From assembly GCF_000338295.1 (NCBI RefSeq), contig NZ_ANMO01000011.1, forward strand, positions 1 to 64,000: a stretch of DNA of 64,000 nucleotides, in the 5' to 3' direction. This stretch comes from Rhodopirellula europaea 6C. GTDB taxonomy: Bacteria > Planctomycetota > Planctomycetia > Pirellulales > Pirellulaceae. How positions within the stretch are numbered: position 1 is the stretch's first letter; each line of letters begins with the position of its first letter. A model generated the notes under the pieces. The model ran no database searches and had not been told where the DNA came from. It saw only the letters and a program-made list of their open reading frames with translations. Positions 36,173 through 43,757 of this stretch are shown here, piece after piece. A program made the translations under genes and the position numbers.

Positions 36173-37645
36173 TCACTGATTTTCAGGCAAATTCTGGTAG
36201 CAAACGGGGCGCACAAAACGTTCCAAACTGGCATGACCAACCGATGTGCTGCGACCGTCAAGACTAGCAGGGAACGGACCACCATGCTGCGTCGCCGCTC
36301 CGATCTCCATCCCGGTCGGCCAACCGTTGAGAATGATTCGGCCGGCAAAACGCTCTGACACCTTGAGCCAACCGCGGGCGAAATCATTATCAGACGCTTC
36401 CGTGTGCAACGTCGTGGTCAGAGAACCATGGAATTCACCCGCAACCCGCAAAATTGTCTCCTCGTCGGGGCACCGCACCAAAATCGAAACCGGCCCAAAC
36501 GTTTCGCTGTGCAGCCACCCGCCGCGAATCGCGGTTTCGGCTGTCATTCCAAACCAGTGGGCCCCACGATGCCAGGGGCCGTCCGAATGAGAGCGTTTGG
36601 CAACGAACAACTCATCCACATCCTCGGCCAATTGCAGCTGCTCGATGCCGCGATCAAATGCATCCGCCACCGGACCGCTTAGCATGGGCAAGTTCGGCTG
36701 TTTGGCGAACGACTTGCAAGTCGCTTGAACAAACGACTCGGCATCGGCTTCATGAACAACCACCACTCCAGGCTTGGTGCACATGTGCCCGTTGCCAAAT
36801 CTCAGTGAAGCAGCAAAGCCATCCGCGATCGCTTCAACTCGCGCGGCCATCGCATCTCGGCCAATGAACACCGGATTGGTGCTGCCCAGCTCCGCGAAAA
36901 TTGGGATTGGGTTTTCACGTTCCAAAACTGCTTTGGCGAGAGCTCGCCCGCCTTGTGGACTGCCGGTGAAGCCGACGGCGGAAATGGCAGGATGCGAAAC
37001 CAAACGGATCGACGTATCAGGACTTATCCCGTGAAAAAGATCGAACGTCCCCGCGGGGAAACCCAACCGCTTCACCACCTCTATGACAGCGTCACCAAGC
37101 AACTCGCACGTGCCCGGGTGGCTGGGGTGAGATTTCACAATCACCGGATTGCCAGTCGCGATCGCGGAGACGAAATCGTTCCCGACGACCGAAATCGCCA
37201 GCGGGAAATTGCACGCACCGAAAACGGCGACCGGACCAACAGGGACGAATCGCCGTGACATTCGTGGTTTGGGGAACGGTTTGCGATCCGGATCCGCAGG
37301 CTCGGTTGTCACCCGATCCCAAGGTCGCTCCGCGGCCAACCGAGCGAACAAATTCAATTGCCCGGCCGCTCGATCAAACTCGCCTTCCACACGAGCGTTG
37401 ATGTAGCCGGTTTCGAGTTCGCAACGAGCGACGATTTCCGTTCGGCGTGATTGAATCTCCGACGCCACCGCCGACAGAAATTCCCCCAACCTTTCGGGCG
37501 AAAATTCGCGAAGCTTCAATGCCGCGTCCGCAGCACGCTCGCACGCGCTATCGATCTGGTTGGCAGTCGCTTCCGCAAATTCGCCAGGAAGCAGCTCGCC
37601 GGTTGCGGCACAGGTGGCTTGGAAACAATTCATGATCACATTCAT
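36173..37645 (-). CDS. NADP-type aldehyde dehydrogenase, probably 2,5-dioxovalerate dehydrogenase
   Basis: The 490-residue product is a member of the ALDH superfamily, and its sequence most resembles alpha-ketoglutaric semialdehyde (2,5-dioxovalerate) dehydrogenases, which oxidise the semialdehyde to 2-oxoglutarate at the end of the oxidative pentose/uronate routes. Visible motifs are VFGACNFPLAISVVGNDF, NPVIVKSHPSHPGT, GFTGSPQGGRAL, the catalytic Glu in FAELGSTNPV and the catalytic Cys in GHMCTKPGVVVV. Substrate assignment rests on overall resemblance and is less certain than the family. The gene lies 9 nt after the methyltransferase gene on the same strand, so the two share a transcript. 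No sugar-dehydrogenase or dehydratase genes are adjacent. Confidence 0.85.
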   Translation of the reverse strand: MNVIMNCFQATCAATGELLPGEFAEATANQIDSACERAADAALKLREFSPERLGEFLSAVASEIQSRRTEIVARCELETGYINARVEGEFDRAAGQLNLFARLAAERPWDRVTTEPADPDRKPFPKPRMSRRFVPVGPVAVFGACNFPLAISVVGNDFVSAIATGNPVIVKSHPSHPGTCELLGDAVIEVVKRLGFPAGTFDLFHGISPDTSIRLVSHPAISAVGFTGSPQGGRALAKAVLERENPIPIFAELGSTNPVFIGRDAMAARVEAIADGFAASLRFGNGHMCTKPGVVVVHEADAESFVQATCKSFAKQPNLPMLSGPVADAFDRGIEQLQLAEDVDELFVAKRSHSDGPWHRGAHWFGMTAETAIRGGWLHSETFGPVSILVRCPDEETILRVAGEFHGSLTTTLHTEASDNDFARGWLKVSERFAGRIILNGWPTGMEIGAATQHGGPFPASLDGRSTSVGHASLERFVRPVCYQNLPENQ

Positions 37646-37654
37646 TGAAGAAGA

Positions 37655-38536
37655 CTATCGTTTTCGAAGCACAAACAGAGCGTCGGTCAGGTCGTCATCC
37701 ATCTCTTGCTGCTCTTCGATCTCGTAGTCGAAGTCATGGACGCCGACGATTTCAAACACGTCGCTGACGGACTCCAGCATTTTGAAGGCTTGGGCGGGAG
37801 TGTAAAGCCGCAACGGGAATTCGCTGCGTACACGCTCGACGGTTCCGTTCTTTCGAGTTGCCTTGATGGACACGCGAAGAGTTTCACGCCGCTTTCTTCG
37901 CTGAAAATCAATGACCTTCAATGTGACGCTGATGTTTGTCCCGCCGTGGGAGGCTTTCCAGCGTTCGATGCAGTCCGGGTCGGCGTCCAAAGGAATGCAG
38001 TGAAACCCGAGCACGTAGATTCCACCCTCACGCAACGATTCCGCAACGGATCGCAAATGCGCGGTCGCCGAGGCTTCGTCCATCATGTGTCGGAACGTGT
38101 TGAACGTGCAAAACGCGGCATCCACAGCGGGCGAGCAAACATGCGTGGTCATGTCTCCGTTGATCAGCTCGGCAGACAATTTTCGACGTTGCAATCGACG
38201 CCGTAGATAGGCGAGCATTGCATCGTTGTTATCCAAACCGACGACGTCGTACCCGCGGGCTGCTGAGGCGGCCACCAAACGACCGCTGCCACATCCGGGT
38301 TCATACACTCGCGAAACGGTTCCGGTCGCGTATCGCTGGTACGCCTCGTCAAGGAATGCCATTTCGGTTGCCGTTTCGTCACGAAACACCATGTCGAAGT
38401 ACTGAGGCCGGTCGTACCAATCGATCGTCGCAGTCGAGGCTGGCTTTCGTGCCTTTGACGCTCGACTCTCTTTCGCGGAATTTCTCTTCACGGGGGTTTT
38501 CGTCGGCGAACGAGGGATTTCGGTGCTCTTTGTCAC
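37655..38536 (-). CDS. Class I SAM-dependent methyltransferase
   Basis: The 293-residue protein starts at GTG 38536, as there is no ATG before the conserved region. A basic, low-complexity N-terminal tail (about 35 residues, rich in Lys, Ser and Pro) precedes a Rossmann methyltransferase domain: motif I VYEPGCGSGRLVAASA, an acidic residue after beta 2 in VVGLDNNDAML, ELINGDMTTH and AAFCTFNTFRHMMDE. The substrate is unknown; the form is like small-molecule methyltransferases. The aldehyde dehydrogenase gene follows 9 nt downstream. It is transcribed divergently from the ExeA-like ATPase gene, with a 140-nt shared promoter region. Confidence 0.82.
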   Translation of the reverse strand: MTKSTEIPRSPTKTPVKRNSAKESRASKARKPASTATIDWYDRPQYFDMVFRDETATEMAFLDEAYQRYATGTVSRVYEPGCGSGRLVAASAARGYDVVGLDNNDAMLAYLRRRLQRRKLSAELINGDMTTHVCSPAVDAAFCTFNTFRHMMDEASATAHLRSVAESLREGGIYVLGFHCIPLDADPDCIERWKASHGGTNISVTLKVIDFQRRKRRETLRVSIKATRKNGTVERVRSEFPLRLYTPAQAFKMLESVSDVFEIVGVHDFDYEIEEQQEMDDDLTDALFVLRKR

Positions 38537-38676
38537 GGGGCGAATCGAGGGGGCATGAGGTGAATTCGTCAGAGATGGATGAAATTTGTTTCAGACCCTG
38601 CGGTCTGGGTGACGACTGTAACGATTAGACGGCTTGTCCGCATTCTCCCACTTGTTCCGCCTAGGAAACTTCGACC

Positions 38677-40545
38677 ATGTCTTCGGTTGAACACTCTTTT
38701 CACGTGCCTCCATTCCCACCCTTCCCCAGCGCGGAGCGATACGTTCCAGTTGGCTCGCAGGACGAGGCACTGCAGCGAATCCAACGTGCAATTGAAGCCT
38801 GGGAAGCAATTTCGCTGGTCATCGGCCCGCCCGGTGTCGGCAAATCGATGCTGTGCCAACTGTTGCTCAAGCAATTCAGCGATCGCCGCGAAGTCGTGGT
38901 GTTTGGCGACGCGATGCTGGACAACCCACTGTTGTTCCAACGGCACCTGCTGACTCGCCTCAACCGAGTCCAGGGAATTCACTCGACGCCGTTGGCACCC
39001 AACGAAGACCCTCAGTTTGCTTTGGTCGAGCGACTCGCTCGCAGCACCTCGGAATTCCCCGGTTTGCTCTTGCTGGTCGATGAAGCTCAAGCGTTGACAC
39101 CAGAAGTCCTGGAAACCATCCGCATCATCACCAACACGATGAGCGAAGGCCAACCACGTGTCAGCGCCGTTCTGATGGGCGGCCCCAAATTGGACGAGAC
39201 CCTGGCATTGCCATCGCTCGAAGCTCTCGTGCAACGCGTCGCGACACGATGCTACCTGCACCCACTCAATGGCGACGAAGCACAAACCTATGTGCGCCGC
39301 GTCATCGAAAGCTGCGGATCGAACCCAAGCGAAGCGATTACCAACGAAGCGATTCGTGCAATCCATCAAGCTTGCAGCGGAACGCCTCGCTTGATCAACC
39401 AAATGATGACCGCCGCGATCGATTGTGCCGCGTCACTCAATCAAAGCATCATCGACAACAAAATCGTCGATCGCGCTTGGGCAATGTTGCAACAACTGCC
39501 CAGTCCCGTCATGGACGAACCAGAAATCGCCGTCCCGAGTGCGGAAGCATCCAACGTTGAATTCGGTGCTCTCGACGATTCGAGCTGGAATGACTCCGCT
39601 TCGGAAGACCAACCAGCGACCGCGTCGTTCGAGTTCGAAGAATCCAACGAACATAGCCGACGCTGGAACGACCAGCCGTTGCCGGAAGAGACCGAAACAC
39701 CCGTCGCAGCGGAAGCAACCCAGTGCGACGTCCAAGCTTGCAGCACATCGGAATGCGAAGACCAAGCTTGCCAGAGCACCGGCCAGTGCCAAAGCGAAAA
39801 CCAGGGCCAAAGCGAAACGGCGGAAGCCGAACAAAGCGAACTGGAATTTGCTGCTTCAACCGAGCAAACGATCGATGAGCAACTCGTCTGCGAAGAAGCC
39901 ACCGCTCAGTGCGAAGCTTCCGAAAGCGACATCGAATTTGGTTCGTTGAGCATCGACTGCCAATCCTACGAAGGTGACTACGAAATGGTCTCCGACGTGG
40001 TCGGATCGGCTCTGGCCGCTGACTTGCCCGAAACAACCGAATCAGAAGAATTGGTTGAAACACCGGTCGCAGCAACCCCGACGGCGGACCAATTGTTTGG
40101 CGAGTTTGATGACGAAGAAGAAATCAAACCCACCGCTGATTCGTTGATCGACACAGTCGAAACAGTCGCCGAGCGAGACGAAGTGGCCTCGGATCTGGAG
40201 ACTTCGCTGCATGAGGAAATCCTCAGCATGCGTGGTGCGGCCAACTCGCCACTGGCATTGGTCGGCGATGAAGCCAATGGCTCGGAAGAGATCTGCGAAG
40301 AAGAAGACATGGGTGCCATGCAAAACCAATCCGCCATGGCAGCCTCGGCTCCCGTGTTGTGGATGGAAGAAGATGGCGACGACATCGCCGTCAACCACGA
40401 CGACCGAGACATGCTGGTCATCGAAGACGACGTGCAAGTCGAAACGGCAGCATTGCACAACGAATCCGCGGACTTGTCCGCCGGACGTCCTGTCGCCGTC
40501 GACTTCCAAGCGATGTTGGCCAAGATGCGTTCGCCGCAATCTTGA
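38677..40545 (+). CDS. ExeA/GspA-like AAA ATPase with long acidic tail
   Basis: The 622-residue protein has an N-terminal P-loop ATPase of the ExeA/TniB type: Walker A GPPGVGKS (residues 50-57), Walker B LLLLVDEAQAL (about 130-140), sensor region VSAVLMGGPKL and the C-terminal lid with CSGTPRLINQMM. The last 330 residues are acidic, low in hydrophobic residues and unusual in having many Cys in short CxSxxC-like clusters. Short repeats such as VEFGALDD and IEFGSLSID recur. Canonical ExeA has a membrane helix and peptidoglycan-binding domain after the ATPase; here none is visible, so a soluble regulator or scaffold is more likely. No transposase or general secretion genes are adjacent. Confidence 0.8.
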   Translation: MSSVEHSFHVPPFPPFPSAERYVPVGSQDEALQRIQRAIEAWEAISLVIGPPGVGKSMLCQLLLKQFSDRREVVVFGDAMLDNPLLFQRHLLTRLNRVQGIHSTPLAPNEDPQFALVERLARSTSEFPGLLLLVDEAQALTPEVLETIRIITNTMSEGQPRVSAVLMGGPKLDETLALPSLEALVQRVATRCYLHPLNGDEAQTYVRRVIESCGSNPSEAITNEAIRAIHQACSGTPRLINQMMTAAIDCAASLNQSIIDNKIVDRAWAMLQQLPSPVMDEPEIAVPSAEASNVEFGALDDSSWNDSASEDQPATASFEFEESNEHSRRWNDQPLPEETETPVAAEATQCDVQACSTSECEDQACQSTGQCQSENQGQSETAEAEQSELEFAASTEQTIDEQLVCEEATAQCEASESDIEFGSLSIDCQSYEGDYEMVSDVVGSALAADLPETTESEELVETPVAATPTADQLFGEFDDEEEIKPTADSLIDTVETVAERDEVASDLETSLHEEILSMRGAANSPLALVGDEANGSEEICEEEDMGAMQNQSAMAASAPVLWMEEDGDDIAVNHDDRDMLVIEDDVQVETAALHNESADLSAGRPVAVDFQAMLAKMRSPQS

Positions 40546-40658
40546 TCGTTCGCGAAGGTCGCCAGATTTTCGCACCAGACATTTCAGCGGCTCGGAATTC
40601 CCGAGCCGTTTTGTTCGAGCTTGAATCATTTCTCGGGCTTTGAATCCCAACGTGGTCA

Positions 40659-41099
40659 ATGTTCAAACCGGATCAAACTTTGCGAACTTTGCTCCATCGA
40701 ACCGTTGAACAAGCCGTTCGATACGGCAAGACGTTGGTATTGGTCACGCCGGATGAACTGCGACTGCAGCCGGCCTTCTTCGTGGCGTTGGGGCATGCTT
40801 GGCGAGAAGCCAACGCGTCACACCAACCGGAATCGGGCGAGCAATCCGCGATGCCTCGGCTGCGTGTCGATTGGTGTGCCCCGGCCAAAGGCTTCGGGTG
40901 GAGCACCTTGCAAAACAAGTGGCACGCTCGTCGTTGCGAGCGGACACTTCAGCGAGAACGATTGAGCGATTGTGTCCAGCTTTCGCAGTGCCTGCTGATC
41001 GGCAAAGCGTCTCAGCACCCTTCGACGATCGTGCTGGGCATCACTTCCGAAGCGACTGAGCTTCCCGAATGGACCACCGCGGTCCCGATGCAACGCTAA
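40659..41099 (+). CDS. Hypothetical protein (146 residues)
   Basis: The reading frame starts at ATG 40659 (MFKPDQTLRTLLHRTVEQA) between the ExeA-like ATPase and folK, all on the plus strand, with gaps of 113 and 114 nt. The protein is soluble, with no signal peptide, membrane segment or motif I recognise; it holds three Cys and several Trp residues in a basic central part. Gene-like composition and the collinear position support it being real. Function unknown. Confidence 0.65.
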   Translation: MFKPDQTLRTLLHRTVEQAVRYGKTLVLVTPDELRLQPAFFVALGHAWREANASHQPESGEQSAMPRLRVDWCAPAKGFGWSTLQNKWHARRCERTLQRERLSDCVQLSQCLLIGKASQHPSTIVLGITSEATELPEWTTAVPMQR

Positions 41100-41213
41100 C
41101 ATCACCGTATTGCCGATCCAATGCCGCGTGTCCGCATCGTTGGTGTCGGAGCGGGTTCCAGCTATCATTCGCGAGCATTCTCGTCCCAGCCTCGCAAATT
41201 CTCCGATTCGTTC

Positions 41214-42197
41214 ATGCCCACGCAGTGCCTCATCAGCTTCGGATCGAACCTGGGCGATCGCCGCGTGGTGATCGCGGAAGCGGCACGCCGGGTGGCTGAG
41301 TCGGGCGTCGTCGCCAAGCCTTGTTCCGAGCTATCAGGCGAATCCTCCGAAGAACCTGTTCAGCGTCTTCGAACCAGCCGCCTTTTCGAAACCCCGCCAA
41401 TCGGCGGCCCCGGAGGCCAATCGCCCTTTCTGAACGCCGTCGCCGCGTTTGCGACGGAAGCCTCCGCGGCGGAAGTCTTGGACGTGCTGCAACATCTGGA
41501 GATCGACCTGGGCCGAAAGCGTTTGGTTCGATGGGGCGCCCGTGTGATCGACCTGGACGTTGTCCTACACGGTCGCCTGGCAGGTCCCGCCAGTTCAGCT
41601 GGACGTCGAGGTCTGATCGGCGGCCGCGGCCCAGCCGGATCGGCAAAAGCATTGGTCGTCCCGCATCCTCGATACACCGCCCGACGATTCGTCTTGGAAC
41701 CGGCTTGCGACGTCGCCGCCGACTTCTGCGACCCGCGTTTTGGATGGACGATTCGGGACTTGCGAGATCACATTGCCGCGGATGTGCCGTCCATCGCTTT
41801 GGTGGGCGGCGATTCACAGCTTCGGCAAATCATCTGCCAGCGTTTGGCTTCCGAACACGGCATCACGGTCATCGATCCAGATCGCCCCGATGCCGCAAAG
41901 GGTTTGCAGCAATGGGTCGCGGCCGATCCACCAATCGCATTGCGTGATTCAAAGGAGATCGACCAAGACACTTCGCCGACGTCGCAGTGCCTGCCCAGGT
42001 TGCTCGCTCGAATCCAGCACACAACCGAAAAAGATCGATGGCCGGCACCGCATCAGATTTGGCCGGCCGGATGGAAGTGGCCCGAATACCGATTGGAAGT
42101 CGACGACCTGGATTGGGCCATCGGCGAACTCGCCTCCGCGATTGACTCCATGCGATGCGAGATTCACCCCATCACGGAAGACGGCCACTGGTGGTGA
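41214..42197 (+). CDS. folK: HPPK (folate biosynthesis) with unusual C-terminal extension
   Basis: From ATG 41214 (MPTQCLISFGSNLGDR) the product has 327 residues. The first 190 match 6-hydroxymethyl-7,8-dihydropterin pyrophosphokinase, which transfers pyrophosphate from ATP to hydroxymethyl-dihydropterin: SFGSNLGDR, RLFETPPIGGPGG, PFLNAVAAF, WGARVIDLDVVLHG and VVPHPRYTARRFVLEPACD. HPPK alone is about 160 residues. The additional 130 residues start with IALVGGDSQLRQIICQRL and include HQIWPAGWKWPEYRLEV; the first motif resembles a nucleotide-binding strand-loop-helix but lacks a canonical P-loop Lys. The function of this tail is unknown. No other folate gene is adjacent. Confidence 0.88.
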   Translation: MPTQCLISFGSNLGDRRVVIAEAARRVAESGVVAKPCSELSGESSEEPVQRLRTSRLFETPPIGGPGGQSPFLNAVAAFATEASAAEVLDVLQHLEIDLGRKRLVRWGARVIDLDVVLHGRLAGPASSAGRRGLIGGRGPAGSAKALVVPHPRYTARRFVLEPACDVAADFCDPRFGWTIRDLRDHIAADVPSIALVGGDSQLRQIICQRLASEHGITVIDPDRPDAAKGLQQWVAADPPIALRDSKEIDQDTSPTSQCLPRLLARIQHTTEKDRWPAPHQIWPAGWKWPEYRLEVDDLDWAIGELASAIDSMRCEIHPITEDGHWW

Positions 42198-42204
42198 AGC
42201 CAGA

Positions 42205-42229
42205 GTAGAACAATTGCCCCCAATTGTTC
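42205..42229 (+). repeat. GTAG-headed palindrome, left half of inverted pair
   Basis: GTAG (42205-42208) opens a perfect hairpin: GAACAATTG (42208-42216), loop CCCC, CAATTGTTC (42221-42229). It lies between the convergent folK and 466-residue genes. A related hairpin at 47946 has compensatory changes on both arms (GAACGATTG/CAATCGTTC), which indicates selection for the fold. Confidence 0.75.
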
Positions 42230-42321
42230 CGTCGCACAGCGTTCCATCGTCGAACCGCACCGCACTTCGAGCTTCATCCGCGATCGCATCACGCTACCCG
42301 GCAACTCCAACCAGCCACGCA

Positions 42322-42345
42322 AACAGTTGGGGACAACTGTTCTAT
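42322..42345 (-). repeat. Palindrome, right half of inverted pair (ATAG variant)
   Basis: AACAGTTG-GGGA-CAACTGTT (42322-42341) forms a perfect 8-bp stem. On the minus strand it is headed by ATAG instead of GTAG. A near-identical element with intact GTAG lies at 48065-48088. It faces the element at 42205, about 90 nt away. Confidence 0.7.
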
Positions 42346-42356
42346 GCCGAGCCTGT

Positions 42357-43757
42357 CTACATCGTTCGGTCAAACCAGATTTCAAATTTTTCGGCGCGAC
42401 CGGATCCCCATTTCCGCTCGCTATAGGGGATGCGGCCAACTCCGGGTTCATCGTCTTCACCTTGGTGCATTTTGTCGTCTGTCCAAAGGACCGCGACAGC
42501 CTGATCCCCTTTCTTCGACCCGTCATCCGCTCGGTACCCAAGGCGTTCTCTGGTACTGAGCGTCCAATCGCGGTCGTCTGCCCCCATTGATCGCAACGAG
42601 TCCAACGACCGAGGAAAGCGTTCGTTCTCAACTTGGTATTTCCGCACATAGACAGCCGTCAGCGTCCATTTTCTGGAGTCGTGGAAATTGTCATTCTGCT
42701 GTTTTCCGTATGCGATTGAGACATCCCAGTCCTGTCGCATCCAGCGATTCAGCGTTGCGAAGGGCACGGACACCAAGCTCCTTGACCCATCGGCAATTGC
42801 TCGTTCCGTCTCTTGGTTCCGTTGTGCGCCCTTGCGATCGCGTCGCCCGCCACGATCGAATTCAGCGGCATTGCGTGGTTGCATCCATTCCAGAGCCGCC
42901 ATCGCATGAATGGCCGATGCTCCGAACGGCTGGATCGATCGCAGGTCAGGATCGGTGAAGCGAACCCAGGATCCCTCATCCTGCAGCGGGTCCCAAGCCA
43001 CAAAGCTCGACAACAGAGATTCGTTCCATTGGTCGAGATCGGGGCCCTGGATTTCGCTCGTTAAAGCAACGAGTTCAGTGAGTTGTTCCTCGTTCCAGAA
43101 TGCGTGGGCAACCGATTGGCGAACCAGGCGAAGCCAATGCGTCGACAAATTCCATTGCGACCATACTTGGAACCCGTTCGATTGTCCCAACAGTTCAATG
43201 AACTGTCTCCATTGTCGCAGCAGCGCAATGGCCCGTTCCGTGTGACCGGAATGATACGCCAATCGAAACTCGTCCTTTAAAAGCTCTAGGACTGACCCGG
43301 AGTTGCTGCCAGACATCCACAAGCGACGCGAAGAAAACGATACTTCGACGGGGATGGAAGCCTCGCTTTTTAGCATCTCTTCGAGCTTATCAATGAGTGG
43401 CTGAGCTTCTTCGCTCATCAATGCAGCGAACGGTTCGGCCGGCCACGGTTCATCCGGCGGTACGAGATCCTCCAGTCCTTCCACCGAGTCTCGCGACATT
43501 TCTCGCAACGCAGTCACGGCGTCAAATAGCTCGGTCCATTCCGCTGAACGTTCGTTCGTTCCTGCGGCGGTGTACCGATCGTGAATTTGGGTGGTGGTGA
43601 CGGGGACACCGCTGTCGGCCATTTCGTTGACCACGGAACGGTATTCGCCCTTGACCCAATACTCTCGCCCCACACCCCAAGCGATCGCCAGGACCACTAG
43701 GATCGGTGGGTACCACATCCAGAGGCGATATCGAAAATCAGATGTTCGTTGGCTCAT
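42357..43757 (-). CDS. Single-pass membrane protein of an ABC transporter operon, function unknown
   Basis: The 466-residue protein has one membrane helix near the N-terminus (WYPPILVVLAIAWGVG, residues 15-30) followed by a large soluble domain, probably extracytoplasmic, with no recognised motif and a helical, Trp-rich look. Its ATG overlaps the stop of the permease gene by 4 nt (ATGA at 43754-43757), so translation is coupled and the protein probably works with the transporter. It ends next to a pair of GTAG-type hairpins. I do not know the family. Confidence 0.75.
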   Translation of the reverse strand: MSQRTSDFRYRLWMWYPPILVVLAIAWGVGREYWVKGEYRSVVNEMADSGVPVTTTQIHDRYTAAGTNERSAEWTELFDAVTALREMSRDSVEGLEDLVPPDEPWPAEPFAALMSEEAQPLIDKLEEMLKSEASIPVEVSFSSRRLWMSGSNSGSVLELLKDEFRLAYHSGHTERAIALLRQWRQFIELLGQSNGFQVWSQWNLSTHWLRLVRQSVAHAFWNEEQLTELVALTSEIQGPDLDQWNESLLSSFVAWDPLQDEGSWVRFTDPDLRSIQPFGASAIHAMAALEWMQPRNAAEFDRGGRRDRKGAQRNQETERAIADGSRSLVSVPFATLNRWMRQDWDVSIAYGKQQNDNFHDSRKWTLTAVYVRKYQVENERFPRSLDSLRSMGADDRDWTLSTRERLGYRADDGSKKGDQAVAVLWTDDKMHQGEDDEPGVGRIPYSERKWGSGRAEKFEIWFDRTM

